This document shows positions 16,825 to 24,444 of a stretch of DNA of 64,000 nucleotides, piece after piece. The notes beneath the pieces were generated by a model. That model was not told where the DNA came from. It was given only the letters and a program-made list of their open reading frames with translations, and did not search any database. Both the position numbers and the translations under genes were made by a program. The DNA is from Streptomyces bathyalis (GTDB lineage: Bacteria > Actinomycetota > Actinomycetes > Streptomycetales > Streptomycetaceae): the NCBI RefSeq assembly GCF_015910445.1, contig NZ_CP048882.1, positions 5,143,501 to 5,207,500 on the forward strand, given 5' to 3'. Positions within the stretch are counted from its first letter, which is position 1, and every line of letters starts with the position of its first letter.

Positions 16825-17517
16825 TCAGCGGCGCCCGCCGTTGGTGGTGGCGGTCCGCGCGACCGTCGACAGCAGGGTGCCGACAACGACACCGATCACG
16901 AGATAGACGCCCGCCGAGCCTGCCTTCGCCTCCCAGCTCGCGTCGGAGGTGAAGGGCAGCAGCATCACGGCCGCCGTGCCCAGCGCGATGATCCAGCCGA
17001 GGAAACGCCCCGGCTGCGGCGTCGCGAGCACCAGCAGATGCAGCACGGCGGTGGCCGCCAGCGCGGCGAGTGCGGAGCCCAGCGCGAGCTGCCCCGTGGA
17101 GGTCAGCTCCATCGTGCCTTCCTCCTCGGGCGCGAAGACGGGGATGTCCAGCACGCCACGTACGAGCAGCAGCGCGACCGCCGCCGCGAGCGCGGCCACC
17201 AGCGCCACGACGACGCCCCCCGCCCACAGCCGCACGAAGCTCACGCGTCCCCGGCCGCCGGGCGGACGGTCGTGGTCGAAGCCGTTCGTCCGCTTCTCGG
17301 GCACGTACGTCCCGGAATTGCGGTACGGGTCGGGGTAGCGGGCGGCAGGGGTGTAGTAGCCCCTGGTGGGGTCGAAGGTCTCGAACGGGCCGTCCTGGGC
17401 GCCGGACCCCTGGTCCTGGCCTTCACGGCCGGACTGCCCTGACTCCCCGTTCCGGCGGCGCCGGCCGTGCGGACTGTGAGGGTCCTGAGGGCCGTTCGGG
17501 TCTTGTGGACCTGCCAT
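16825..17517 (-). CDS. DUF6069-type four-helix membrane protein
   Basis: 230 aa; ATG at 17517 with GGAGAGGA upstream, which rules out the longer in-frame extension. Residues 1-90 are Gly/Pro/Asp/Arg-rich and probably a disordered cytoplasmic tail. They are followed by four hydrophobic spans (about 95-118, 145-165, 170-190, 198-218), the first beginning SFVRLWAGGVVVALVAALAA. The spacing matches DUF6069 proteins of streptomycetes, whose function is not known. It is transcribed away from tRNA-His, and a terminator shared with the M23 gene follows. Confidence 0.8.
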   Translation of the reverse strand: MAGPQDPNGPQDPHSPHGRRRRNGESGQSGREGQDQGSGAQDGPFETFDPTRGYYTPAARYPDPYRNSGTYVPEKRTNGFDHDRPPGGRGRVSFVRLWAGGVVVALVAALAAAVALLLVRGVLDIPVFAPEEEGTMELTSTGQLALGSALAALAATAVLHLLVLATPQPGRFLGWIIALGTAAVMLLPFTSDASWEAKAGSAGVYLVIGVVVGTLLSTVARTATTNGGRR

Positions 17518-17719
17518 AGGTATCGAGTCCTCTCCCTGGGCCACCCCGGACCGCCGTCCGTTCCCACCAGGCTCGGTCCGCCTCGCGGCTGCCGCATCCC
17601 CAGCGGTCGCACCGCTCACCCACGCGGCTGTACGGGGCGCCGTCCGCCCGTCCCGAACGGCCGCCCGGCGCGGGGCCGTCGGCGCCGACGGCGAACCACG
17701 AGGCTTCCCACGGCGCACG

Positions 17720-17754
17720 AAAAAGACCCCCGCCCGGTTTCCCCAGGTGAGGGC
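17720..17754 (-). terminator. Probable terminator of tRNA-His
   Basis: On the minus strand, CCCTCACC can pair with GGCGGGGG (one mismatch, one G-U) around a loop containing TGGGGAAACC. This is followed by TCTTTTT, the only clear U tract near the gene. It starts about 15 nt past the tRNA 3' end. Confidence 0.55.
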
Positions 17755-17767
17755 CTTGATCAGTGAG

Positions 17768-17840
17768 GGTGAATGACGGGACTTGAACCCGCGACATCCT
17801 GGACCACAACCAGGTGCTCTACCAGCTGAGCTACATCCAC
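17768..17840 (-). tRNA. tRNA-His (anticodon GTG)
   Basis: The cloverleaf on the minus strand has acceptor GTGGATG (17840-17834) paired with CATTCAC (17775-17769), including one G-U. Anticodon loop TTGTGGT carries GTG. The discriminator is C (17768), and the base before the 5' end (17841) is G, giving the G-1:C73 pair that identifies histidine tRNAs. CCA is not encoded. Confidence 0.97.
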
Positions 17841-17974
17841 CACGACCGGCTCGCTCTTCCGTCCGGCCGAGAAAGAGTGTACAGGGTGCGCCGGGGTGCT
17901 CGCGCACGGGTTCCTGCGCGACGACGGCCCCGTGGGGCTCGCGCGGTGCCCCTGCCGCCGACGTGCCGCCGGCC

Positions 17975-18580
17975 TCAGGAGGCGGGCGGCACCACGTGCT
18001 TGGCCGCGATCTTCTTCGCACTGTCGGCGTCCGGTCCGGGCGCGGGTACGAAGACCGCCTCCCGGTAGTAGCGCAGCTCCGCGATGGACTCGCGGATGTC
18101 CGCGAGGGCGCGGTGGTTGCCGTTCTTCGGCGGGCTGTTGAAGTACGCGCGCGGGTACCAGCGGCGTGCCAGCTCCTTTATCGAGGACACGTCCACGATG
18201 CGGTAGTGGAGGTGCGCCTCCAGTTCGGCCATGTCTCGGGCGAGGAAGCCGCGGTCGGTGGCCACCGAGTTGCCGCACAGCGGCGCCCTGCCCGCGTCCG
18301 GCGCGTATTTCCGCACGTACTCCAGGACCTGCGCCTCGGCATCGGCCAGGGTCGTGCCGTCGTCGAGCTCGTCGAGCAGGCCCGACGCGGTGTGCATCTC
18401 ACGCACGATCTCCGGCATCGAGGCCAGCGCCCGTGCCGGAGGACGGATCACGACGTCCACGCCCTCCCCGAGTACGTTCAGCTCGGAGTCGGTGACCAGG
18501 GCGGCCACCTCCACGAGCGCGTCGTCGGACAGCGAGAGGCCCGTCATCTCGCAGTCGATCCACACCATGCGGTCATTCAT
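17975..18580 (-). CDS. orn: Oligoribonuclease (3'-5' exoribonuclease, nanoRNase)
   Basis: 201 aa. The ATG at 18580 is chosen because AGGGTGA precedes it by 6 nt. It is a DEDDh exonuclease: WIDCEMTGL provides D9 and E11, and the C-terminal part has HRALADIRESI with the catalytic His and Asp. Length is close to the family's usual 180-200 residues, with a short C-terminal extension. It degrades 2-5 nt RNA, including pGpG from c-di-GMP breakdown. It lies 24 nt after adpA on the same strand, the arrangement known in S. coelicolor (adpA-ornA), so the two are probably co-transcribed, with orn also likely to have its own promoter. Confidence 0.96.
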   Translation of the reverse strand: MNDRMVWIDCEMTGLSLSDDALVEVAALVTDSELNVLGEGVDVVIRPPARALASMPEIVREMHTASGLLDELDDGTTLADAEAQVLEYVRKYAPDAGRAPLCGNSVATDRGFLARDMAELEAHLHYRIVDVSSIKELARRWYPRAYFNSPPKNGNHRALADIRESIAELRYYREAVFVPAPGPDADSAKKIAAKHVVPPAS

Positions 18581-18604
18581 GCGCTTCACCCTACGTCCAC
18601 ACGG

Positions 18605-19939
18605 TCAGCCGCGGCCCCGCTGTCCCGGCACTCTGGGGGCCCAGGCATCCGATTCGGGCTTGCCGGGCTCCGGGCCCTCCTGGCGGGAGTCGCGGTGGAC
18701 GCGGGGGGCGTCACGCAGGTCGCGTGAGGCGTAGGGGCCGGCCGCGTGCAGCATTCCGTGATGGCCGCCGTTGCCCACGCCGCCGGAAACCGTCGCGTCG
18801 CTCTGATGCATCGGCGCGGAGCCGCGGCCGCCTCCCTCTGCGCCGCCCGGACCCCCGTCGTCGCCCCCGTGACCGTTGCCCCCGTTGGCTCCTTCCGGCC
18901 GCCTGATGCGGTAGGCCGCCCGGTAGGCGGCCGGCGACGAGCCGAGCTGCCGACGGAAGTGGCCGCGCAGCGCGACGGGAGAGCGGAAGCCGCAGCGCCC
19001 GGCGACCTCGTCGACCGAGTAGTCGGAGGTCTCCAGCAGCCTCTGAGCCTGGAGCACGCGCTGGGTGATCAGCCACTGCAGGGGTGCACTGCCCGTCAGG
19101 GAGCGGAAGCGCCGGTCGAAGGTTCTCCGGGACATGTACGCACGAGCGGCGAGCGTCTCCACGTCGAACTGTTCGTGGAGGTGTTCCAGCGCCCACGCGA
19201 CGACCTCGGCGAGCGGGTCCGCGCCCATTTCCTCGGGTAAAGACCTGTCCAGGTGGCGTGAATGGGCTCCTCCCTCCGCGCCGCTGCCGCGTCGGGGAGG
19301 CACCACGAGGCGGCGGGCGAGGGCTCCGGCCGCCTCGCTCCCGTGGTCGGTGCGTACGACGTGCAGGCAGAGGTCGATGCCGGCCGCGGTGCCGGCGGAG
19401 GTGAGGATGTCGCCGTCGTCGACGAACAGCTCGCGCGGGTCGACGTGGACGGACGGGTAGCGCTTGGCGAGCGTCGGCGCGTACATCCAGTGGGTCGTGG
19501 CGGGTCGCCCGTCCAGCAGCCCCGCGGCGGCGAGCACGAAGGCCCCGGTGCACAGCCCGACCAGGCGCGCCCCCTCCTCGTGCGCCCTGCGAAGGGCGTC
19601 CAGAGCCGCGGCAGGCGGCGGCTGGGTGATCGACCGCCAGGCCGGGACGACGACGGTGCCCGCTCGGGACAGTGCGTCCAGCCCGTAGGGAGCGCTCAGT
19701 TGGAGCCCGCCGGTCGTACGCAGCGGCCCGTCCTCCCCCGCACACACCAGAAGCCGATAGCGGGGGACCCCGGCGTCCTGGCGGTCGATGCCGAAGACGG
19801 AGAGCGGTATGGAGCTCTCGAAGATGGGACCTCCGCTGAACAGCAGTACCGACACGATCTCTCGGCGCCGCCGTGCGGCCAGCTTGCGGGTCGTCGCCGG
19901 GCCGTTCGTCGAGTCCTGATGGCTCTTTGGAACGCTCAC
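18605..19939 (-). CDS. adpA: AdpA, AraC-type master regulator of development, with TTA codon
   Basis: 444 aa; GTG at 19939 with GAGGGGGG about 10 nt upstream. The N-terminal DJ-1/GATase1-like dimerisation domain (about 28-200) begins with the family hallmark VLLFSGGPIFESSIPLSVFG. The C-terminal AraC HTH pair (about 250-345) includes MSRRTFDRRFRSLTG and VDEVAGRCGFRSPVALRGHF. A Gly-rich tail follows. Codon 234 (19240-19238) is TTA, in the linker between the domains, so translation should depend on the bldA leucyl-tRNA, as known for AdpA in Streptomyces. AdpA controls aerial growth, secreted hydrolases and secondary metabolism. Downstream is orn; upstream is a 403-bp gene-free control region. 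Confidence 0.97.
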   Translation of the reverse strand: MSVPKSHQDSTNGPATTRKLAARRRREIVSVLLFSGGPIFESSIPLSVFGIDRQDAGVPRYRLLVCAGEDGPLRTTGGLQLSAPYGLDALSRAGTVVVPAWRSITQPPPAAALDALRRAHEEGARLVGLCTGAFVLAAAGLLDGRPATTHWMYAPTLAKRYPSVHVDPRELFVDDGDILTSAGTAAGIDLCLHVVRTDHGSEAAGALARRLVVPPRRGSGAEGGAHSRHLDRSLPEEMGADPLAEVVAWALEHLHEQFDVETLAARAYMSRRTFDRRFRSLTGSAPLQWLITQRVLQAQRLLETSDYSVDEVAGRCGFRSPVALRGHFRRQLGSSPAAYRAAYRIRRPEGANGGNGHGGDDGGPGGAEGGGRGSAPMHQSDATVSGGVGNGGHHGMLHAAGPYASRDLRDAPRVHRDSRQEGPEPGKPESDAWAPRVPGQRGRG

Positions 19940-20342
19940 CGGAAGTCAGCCCCCCTCAATCGTCGCGTCCTCTCGGTCCTGCACGTTTCCCCCGCGGCGA
20001 AAGCCAAGATCGAATCTACTGTGTCGGACGTGGCCGGTGGGACAAGTTCGACACTCGACGCTATGTCGACATGGCAACTTGGCGTGAAGCATTCGATCAC
20101 GAAGCGTTCCATTCGGTGACGCCACTGGGAAGTGCGCATGCCGTCCCTGCCCCGCCGCCGTATGAGCCACACGTGACCGTCGGTCCTTTCCTCGCAGGTG
20201 GCGAGGGGTGGTGAAGTTGCGGGCTCAACTGCCGTGACCAGGAACAAATTTGGCCGAAAAACACGGGGGCCCCATCTGGGATTCGGACAACCCTCAAACG
20301 TGCGCCCCCGAGAACCGGCGTACGCCGGTGTGAATTCAGCCG
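19940..20342. other. adpA promoter and leader region (no gene)
   Basis: 403 bp without a credible gene, noticeably lower in G+C than its surroundings. TGGCGTGAAG at 20080-20089 matches the AdpA consensus TGGCSNGWWY at 9 of 10 positions, which fits autoregulation. A second, weaker match is TGGCCGAAAA at 20251-20260. The T/A-rich CAGGAACAAATTTGG and GTTCGACACTCGACG segments are further candidate control sequence. No promoter hexamers can be assigned with certainty. Confidence 0.55.
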
Positions 20343-20762
20343 CTACGGCTGACCCGGGGTTCCCCAGTGCCGTCCGCCCCGGTGCAGACCCGTGCCGGTC
20401 CGGCTGTGGCGGCCCCGGTGAGGGCCCGGTCTGCCGGCGGTGAAACGGCCGAGGTCCCGCTGTGCGTGCGCGTGCTCGGAGAGGCGCAGCAGCACCCCGC
20501 ACGCCACCGTGACGACGGTGAGTCCGGCAGCCACGCCCAGGACCGTGGGCAGCGCGACGTCGCAGGTCAGCAGCGTGAGCGGGACCAGTGCACAGCTGAA
20601 CGCGCCCCAGCGGACCAGCCCCGTGGCAGCGGCGGAGGCGCGGGCCGCGGACTCCGCCTCCGGGTCCTGGTCGTCGTCGTTCTGGTGCGCGCGGAAGTCG
20701 AAGCGGAGCGCGGTGGACGGAAGGCGGCGGCTTCCGCCCTGTCGGTGAGTCTGAGTGGGCAC
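20343..20762 (-). CDS. Small two-helix membrane protein upstream of adpA
   Basis: 139 aa; GTG at 20762, weak ribosome binding site. The N-terminal third is charged (FRAHQNDDDQDPEAESAARA). Two adjacent hydrophobic helices follow (about 50-70, WGAFSCALVPLTLLTC, and 72-92, TVLGVAAGLTVVTVACGVLL). The His/Arg/Gly-rich C-terminal tail is probably cytoplasmic. No family function is known to me. It lies upstream of adpA in the same direction but separated by the 403-bp control region, so it is probably a separate unit. Confidence 0.6.
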   Translation of the reverse strand: MPTQTHRQGGSRRLPSTALRFDFRAHQNDDDQDPEAESAARASAAATGLVRWGAFSCALVPLTLLTCDVALPTVLGVAAGLTVVTVACGVLLRLSEHAHAQRDLGRFTAGRPGPHRGRHSRTGTGLHRGGRHWGTPGQP

Positions 20763-21092
20763 GCAGGGATAACGCGGAGCTCGCCGAGGTGTAACTCACC
20801 GTGTCCGGATGATTGTTGTGCGTAAGGGGCGGGGCCGGGCGTTGCGTGACGCTGCTCCCTCAGGCATGCTCCGGGGTCAGCCAGTCGCGGCCGGTGCCTT
20901 CCAGCGCCCCTGGGCAAGGGGGGAGTCTGGTCGTACCCTTACGGGTAAGAGGCTGGAGAGGGGCCTTGGGGCGAACCTTTGGCCGGATCCTTCCGGGCGC
21001 TCAGCGCCCCTCGGCATCCCCGTTCCCCGTACGGAAGCTCACAGTCAACCGCCGCTCCCTCCGCACAGAGGACTCCTTTCGCCGAGACACAG
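20763..21092. other. Gene-free divergent promoter region before the Usp gene
   Basis: 330 bp between divergent genes with no credible ORF. CTTACGGGTAAG (20938-20949) is a short palindrome; the overlapping TACCC/GGGTA pair (20935-20948) gives an alternative hairpin. It lies about 145 bp before the Usp start and may be an operator. Nothing else is recognisable. Confidence 0.4.
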
Positions 21093-21614
21093 ATGGCCGG
21101 ACACGAGATCCCCGAACCAGCGGACCGCAAGCAGGTCGCAGATCACAGTGCGACCGATGAAGCGGCGGAAGAAGCACGCCACTCGTGCGATCCGGCGTTC
21201 CAGCACGGAGTCGTGGTGGGCTTCGACGGGTCCATGTCCAGTGAACGTGCCCTGGCTTACGCGATCGGGATGGCCTACAGGTCCGGCTCGGGCCTGATCA
21301 TCGTCCACGTGGCCAACAGGCTGCCGACGACGGTCTGGGCGGGGTGCGAGCCGCCCGTCTTCGTGGACGTGCCGGACCACCGCACGGAGGTGCTCGGCCT
21401 CGAACTCGCCTGCGCGGAGCACCTGTCGGAGGTTCCGTGGATCCTCGTCGAACGAGGCGGCGACATCTGTCACGAACTTGAAGAGGTCGGGCACGAGTAC
21501 GAAGCCGACGCCATCGTCGTCGGTTCGACGCACGGTCTCGCGGGGCGGATCTTCGGCTCGGTGGCCGGGCGGCTGGCGCGGCGGGCCGAGCGCCCGGTCG
21601 TGGTGATTCCGTAA
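21093..21614 (+). CDS. Universal stress protein (UspA family)
   Basis: 173 aa; the ATG at 21093 is the first start that gives the normal Usp length plus a short tail. After a 40-residue charged N-terminal extension comes a single Usp domain: VVVGFDGSMSSERALAYAI (first strand and loop), LIIVHVAN, and the ATP-binding signature region DAIVVGSTHGLAGRIFGSVA with the GxxG-9x-G(S/T) pattern, ending RPVVVIP. It is probably a cytoplasmic ATP-binding stress protein. The acidic, His-containing N-terminal extension is not usual. It converges on glmS, with terminator hairpins between. Confidence 0.9.
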   Translation: MAGHEIPEPADRKQVADHSATDEAAEEARHSCDPAFQHGVVVGFDGSMSSERALAYAIGMAYRSGSGLIIVHVANRLPTTVWAGCEPPVFVDVPDHRTEVLGLELACAEHLSEVPWILVERGGDICHELEEVGHEYEADAIVVGSTHGLAGRIFGSVAGRLARRAERPVVVIP

Positions 21615-21835
21615 CGGCTTCTCCGCCTGCCGGTGCCCAATCGTCCCCTGTGCGGCGCGACTTCAATTTTTGTCCGGCGCTGAATCTCCTCAACTCGGCA
21701 TGTGGATTGTGCGCTTGTGAGGGGCATATAGGGGGCACGAGTCACTGCACATATGAACAGCGTGCTGTCGCACGGGAGGTGACGGTCCCGTGGGACGGCA
21801 ACCTGCCGGCGTTATGGGCGACGCCGGCAAGGGGA

Positions 21836-21877
21836 GGCGGAATCCCGCGTGGTTGGTGGCCCGCGCGGGATTCCGCC
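21836..21877. terminator. Terminator hairpins between Usp and glmS genes
   Basis: A perfect 14-bp stem (21836-21849 GGCGGAATCCCGCG, 21864-21877) is preceded by a second perfect 9-bp stem (21804-21812 TGCCGGCGT, 21821-21829). Both sit between convergent genes, so they probably stop transcription from both sides. Confidence 0.8.
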
Positions 21878-21904
21878 CACCGCTGTCGCGTGCGTGCGCC
21901 GCCG

Positions 21905-23731
21905 CTACTCGACGGTGACGGACTTCGCCAGGTTGCGCGGCTTGTCGATGTCACGGCCGAGCGCCAACGCCGTGTGATACGCGAGCAGTTGAAGCGGAAT
22001 GCCCATCAGCACCGGGTCCAGCTCGACCTCGTTGCGCGGCACGACGATCGTGTGGTCCGCCTTCTCCTGCTCCTGGTGCGCCACCGCGAGGATCTTGCCG
22101 CTGCGGGCCTTGATCTCCTCCAGCGTCGCCCGGTTCTTGTCGAGCAGTTCGTCGTTCGGGAGGATCGCCACCGTCGGCACCGCGGGTTCGATCAGCGCGA
22201 GCGGCCCGTGCTTGAGCTCGGAGGCCGGGTAGGCCTCGGCGTGGATGTACGAGACCTCCTTCAGCTTCAAGGACGCCTCGCGGGCCACCGGATAGCCGCG
22301 CACGCGGCCGACGAACATCATGCTCTTCGCCCGGGCGTAGTCCTCCGCGAGCTTCTTGATGTCGTCCTCCGCGCGCATGATCTCGTCGATCTGCCCGGGG
22401 AGCCGCCGCAGTCCGGCGATGATCCGCTTCCCGTCGGCCACCGACAGGTCGCGGATGCGGCCGAGGTGCAGGGCGAGCAGCGCGAACGCGACCGCGGTGT
22501 TGGTGAAGCACTTGGTGGACACGACGCAGACCTCGGGCCCCGCGTGCACGTACACGCCGCCGTCCGTCTCGCGCGCGATCGCGGAGCCGACGACGTTGAC
22601 CACGCCCAGCACGCGTGCGCCCTTGCGCTTGAGCTCCTGCACGGCGGCGAGGGTGTCGTAGGTCTCGCCGGACTGGCTGACCGCGATGTAGAGGGTGTCC
22701 GGGTCGACGACCGCGTTGCGGTAGCGGAACTCGCTGGCGGGCTCCGCGTCGGCGGGTACGCGCGCCAGCTCCTCGATCATCTGGGCGCCGATCATGCCCG
22801 CGTGGTAGGCGGAGCCGCAGCCGAGGATCTTCACGCGGCGCATGCTCCGGGCCTCGCGGGCGTCGAGATTGAGGCCGCCGAGGTGCACCGTCGCGAAGCG
22901 CTCGTCGATGCGTCCGCGCAGCACCCGGTCGACCGCGTCGGCCTGCTCGGCGATCTCCTTGTGCATGTAGGTGTCGTGGCCGCCCATGTCGTAGGACTCG
23001 GCGGCCCACTCCACCGTCTCGGGCGAGGTCGAGGTGCGGGAGCCCTCGGTGGTGTACGTGCGGTAGTCGTCGGCCTTGATCGTGGCCATCTCGCCGTCGT
23101 CCAGCGTGACGACCTGGCGGGTGTGGGAGACGAGCGCGGCGACGTCGGAGGCGACGAACATCTCGTGCTCTCCGATGCCCAGCACGACCGGCGAGCCGTT
23201 GCGGGCCACCACGATGCGGTCGGGGAAGTCGGCGTGCAGCACGGCGATCCCGTAGGTGCCCTCGACCATGCGCAGTGCTTCCTGGACCTTGGCCTCGAGG
23301 CGTTCGGCCTGCGCGCGGGCGATGAGGTGGCAGAGGACCTCGGTGTCGGTCTCGGAGACGAACGTGATGCCGTCGGCGGTGAGTTTGGCGCGCAGCTCCG
23401 AGGCGTTGTCGATGATGCCGTTGTGGACGACGGCGACCTTCTCGTCCGCGTCGAGGTGCGGGTGGGCGTTGATGTCGTTGGGAGCGCCGTGCGTGGCCCA
23501 GCGGGTGTGCGCGATGCCGGTGGTGCCGGCGAAGCGGGCCGGTACGCGCTCCTCCAGGTCCCGGACGCGGCCCTTGGTCTTGGCCGTCTTCAGACCCGCG
23601 TTCTTGCCCGTGCCGCTGCTGTGGATGGCGATGCCGGCGGAGTCGTATCCCCGGTACTCCAGCCGCTGCAGACCCTCCAGCAGGAGCGGGGCAACCTCGC
23701 GTTGGCCGATATATCCCACGATTCCGCACAT
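21905..23731 (-). CDS. glmS: Glutamine-fructose-6-phosphate aminotransferase (isomerising)
   Basis: 608 aa. It starts MCGIVGYIG, where Cys2 becomes the N-terminal nucleophile of the glutaminase domain (about 1-225). Two SIS sugar-isomerase domains follow (about 285-425 and 455-595), with SQSGETYDTLAA (phosphosugar loop) and the C-terminal KSVTVE. It makes glucosamine-6-phosphate from fructose-6-phosphate and glutamine for peptidoglycan. Length is normal for the family. It stands near a hexosaminidase gene, consistent with an amino-sugar neighbourhood. No glmS ribozyme-like leader could be seen, as expected for actinomycetes. Streptomycetes often carry two glmS genes, so this may be one of a pair. 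Confidence 0.97.
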   Translation of the reverse strand: MCGIVGYIGQREVAPLLLEGLQRLEYRGYDSAGIAIHSSGTGKNAGLKTAKTKGRVRDLEERVPARFAGTTGIAHTRWATHGAPNDINAHPHLDADEKVAVVHNGIIDNASELRAKLTADGITFVSETDTEVLCHLIARAQAERLEAKVQEALRMVEGTYGIAVLHADFPDRIVVARNGSPVVLGIGEHEMFVASDVAALVSHTRQVVTLDDGEMATIKADDYRTYTTEGSRTSTSPETVEWAAESYDMGGHDTYMHKEIAEQADAVDRVLRGRIDERFATVHLGGLNLDAREARSMRRVKILGCGSAYHAGMIGAQMIEELARVPADAEPASEFRYRNAVVDPDTLYIAVSQSGETYDTLAAVQELKRKGARVLGVVNVVGSAIARETDGGVYVHAGPEVCVVSTKCFTNTAVAFALLALHLGRIRDLSVADGKRIIAGLRRLPGQIDEIMRAEDDIKKLAEDYARAKSMMFVGRVRGYPVAREASLKLKEVSYIHAEAYPASELKHGPLALIEPAVPTVAILPNDELLDKNRATLEEIKARSGKILAVAHQEQEKADHTIVVPRNEVELDPVLMGIPLQLLAYHTALALGRDIDKPRNLAKSVTVE

Positions 23732-23862
23732 ATTGGCTGTTGCCTCTCCTCGTCGGTTTCCACTTGGTGGTGGGCTGGTCGTCGTGTTGTCGTGTGCCGG
23801 GCGCCGGCGCGTCCGTCAGTCGCGAGCCGTCGTGCGTGTGCTGCGACAGCCGTCGCCGTGCG

Positions 23863-24132
23863 TCATCCGTAGACGATGCGGCGCAGTTGCCGCAGCGAGA
23901 GATCCGGGGGTGCCACCGCGCGGTGCGGCAGCTCGGACGAGATGCGGGCGAAGATCTGCGCGTTGTTCTGTCCTCGGGACTGCAGCTCGCGGTGGCGTCG
24001 GCGTACGAACTCCTCGGTCGACTCGTCGAAGTACGCCAGGACGTCCATGACGATCCGGGCCGCCTCACCGCGGTGGAGCGGTGTCGTGCGGACCAGATGG
24101 TCGATGAGGTCGTCGTGGACCGGCGTACGCAC
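23863..24132 (-). CDS. Small conserved actinobacterial protein downstream of the hexosaminidase promoter
   Basis: 89 aa. GTG at 24132 is preferred to GTG at 24141 because AGAGGG then lies 8 nt upstream rather than touching the start. The sequence is helical and charged (HDDLIDHLVRTTPLHRGEAA, then DVLAYFDESTEEFVRRRHRE) and ends LRQLRRIVYG. It has no Cys and no membrane span. I recognise it as conserved in streptomycetes beside glmS, but know no function. It is followed by glmS 131 nt downstream in the same direction. Confidence 0.72.
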   Translation of the reverse strand: MRTPVHDDLIDHLVRTTPLHRGEAARIVMDVLAYFDESTEEFVRRRHRELQSRGQNNAQIFARISSELPHRAVAPPDLSLRQLRRIVYG

Positions 24133-24182
24133 TTCCAGCACCCTCTGATATTGAGGGCTCGGCGCGATGAACGCAAGAAACC

Positions 24183-24198
24183 TGCCCGATATCGGGCA
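24183..24198. promoter_or_regulatory. Perfect 16-bp palindrome between divergent genes
   Basis: TGCCCGATATCGGGCA is a perfect palindrome 51 bp upstream of the 89-aa gene (minus strand) and about 250 bp upstream of the hexosaminidase gene (plus strand). The position fits an operator for the minus-strand gene; the binding protein is not identifiable. Confidence 0.55.
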
Positions 24199-24314
24199 CG
24201 TGTCGCTGGAATAACTGTGTGTGATTCACAGGCCACAAATTGCGGCCCTCTGGTCGACGGCACGATGCAGCGCAGCTGAGGGGGTGCGGAAGGGCGCGAG
24301 CGGCCGGCGGCGAG

Positions 24315-24326
24315 TGGTCTACACCT
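24315..24326. promoter_or_regulatory. Candidate DasR-responsive element before the hexosaminidase gene
   Basis: TGGTCTACACCT agrees with the dre core TGGTCTAGACCA at 10 of 12 positions. It lies about 120 bp before the GTG of a secreted GH20 N-acetylhexosaminidase, whose product GlcNAc leads to the DasR effector. Confidence 0.65.
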
Positions 24327-24444
24327 TGACCCGGAGTGAGCGGCGCGATACACGTGTGTCCGTTCGTCTGCTCCACGCACAAGCCATGGCCACGCAGCGA
24401 GGCTGCGCGCGCCCCCGTGCACGACGCCCACGAAGGGACCGCTC

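Noticed and set aside
23732..23862. glmS ribozyme in the glmS leader
   Set aside because: Only 131 bp upstream, no recognisable ribozyme core; this element is a Firmicute feature.
21650..23872. 740-codon plus-strand ORF opposite glmS
   Set aside because: Shadow of glmS; composition dominated by Val/Leu/Arg/Asp from the complementary frame, no family match.
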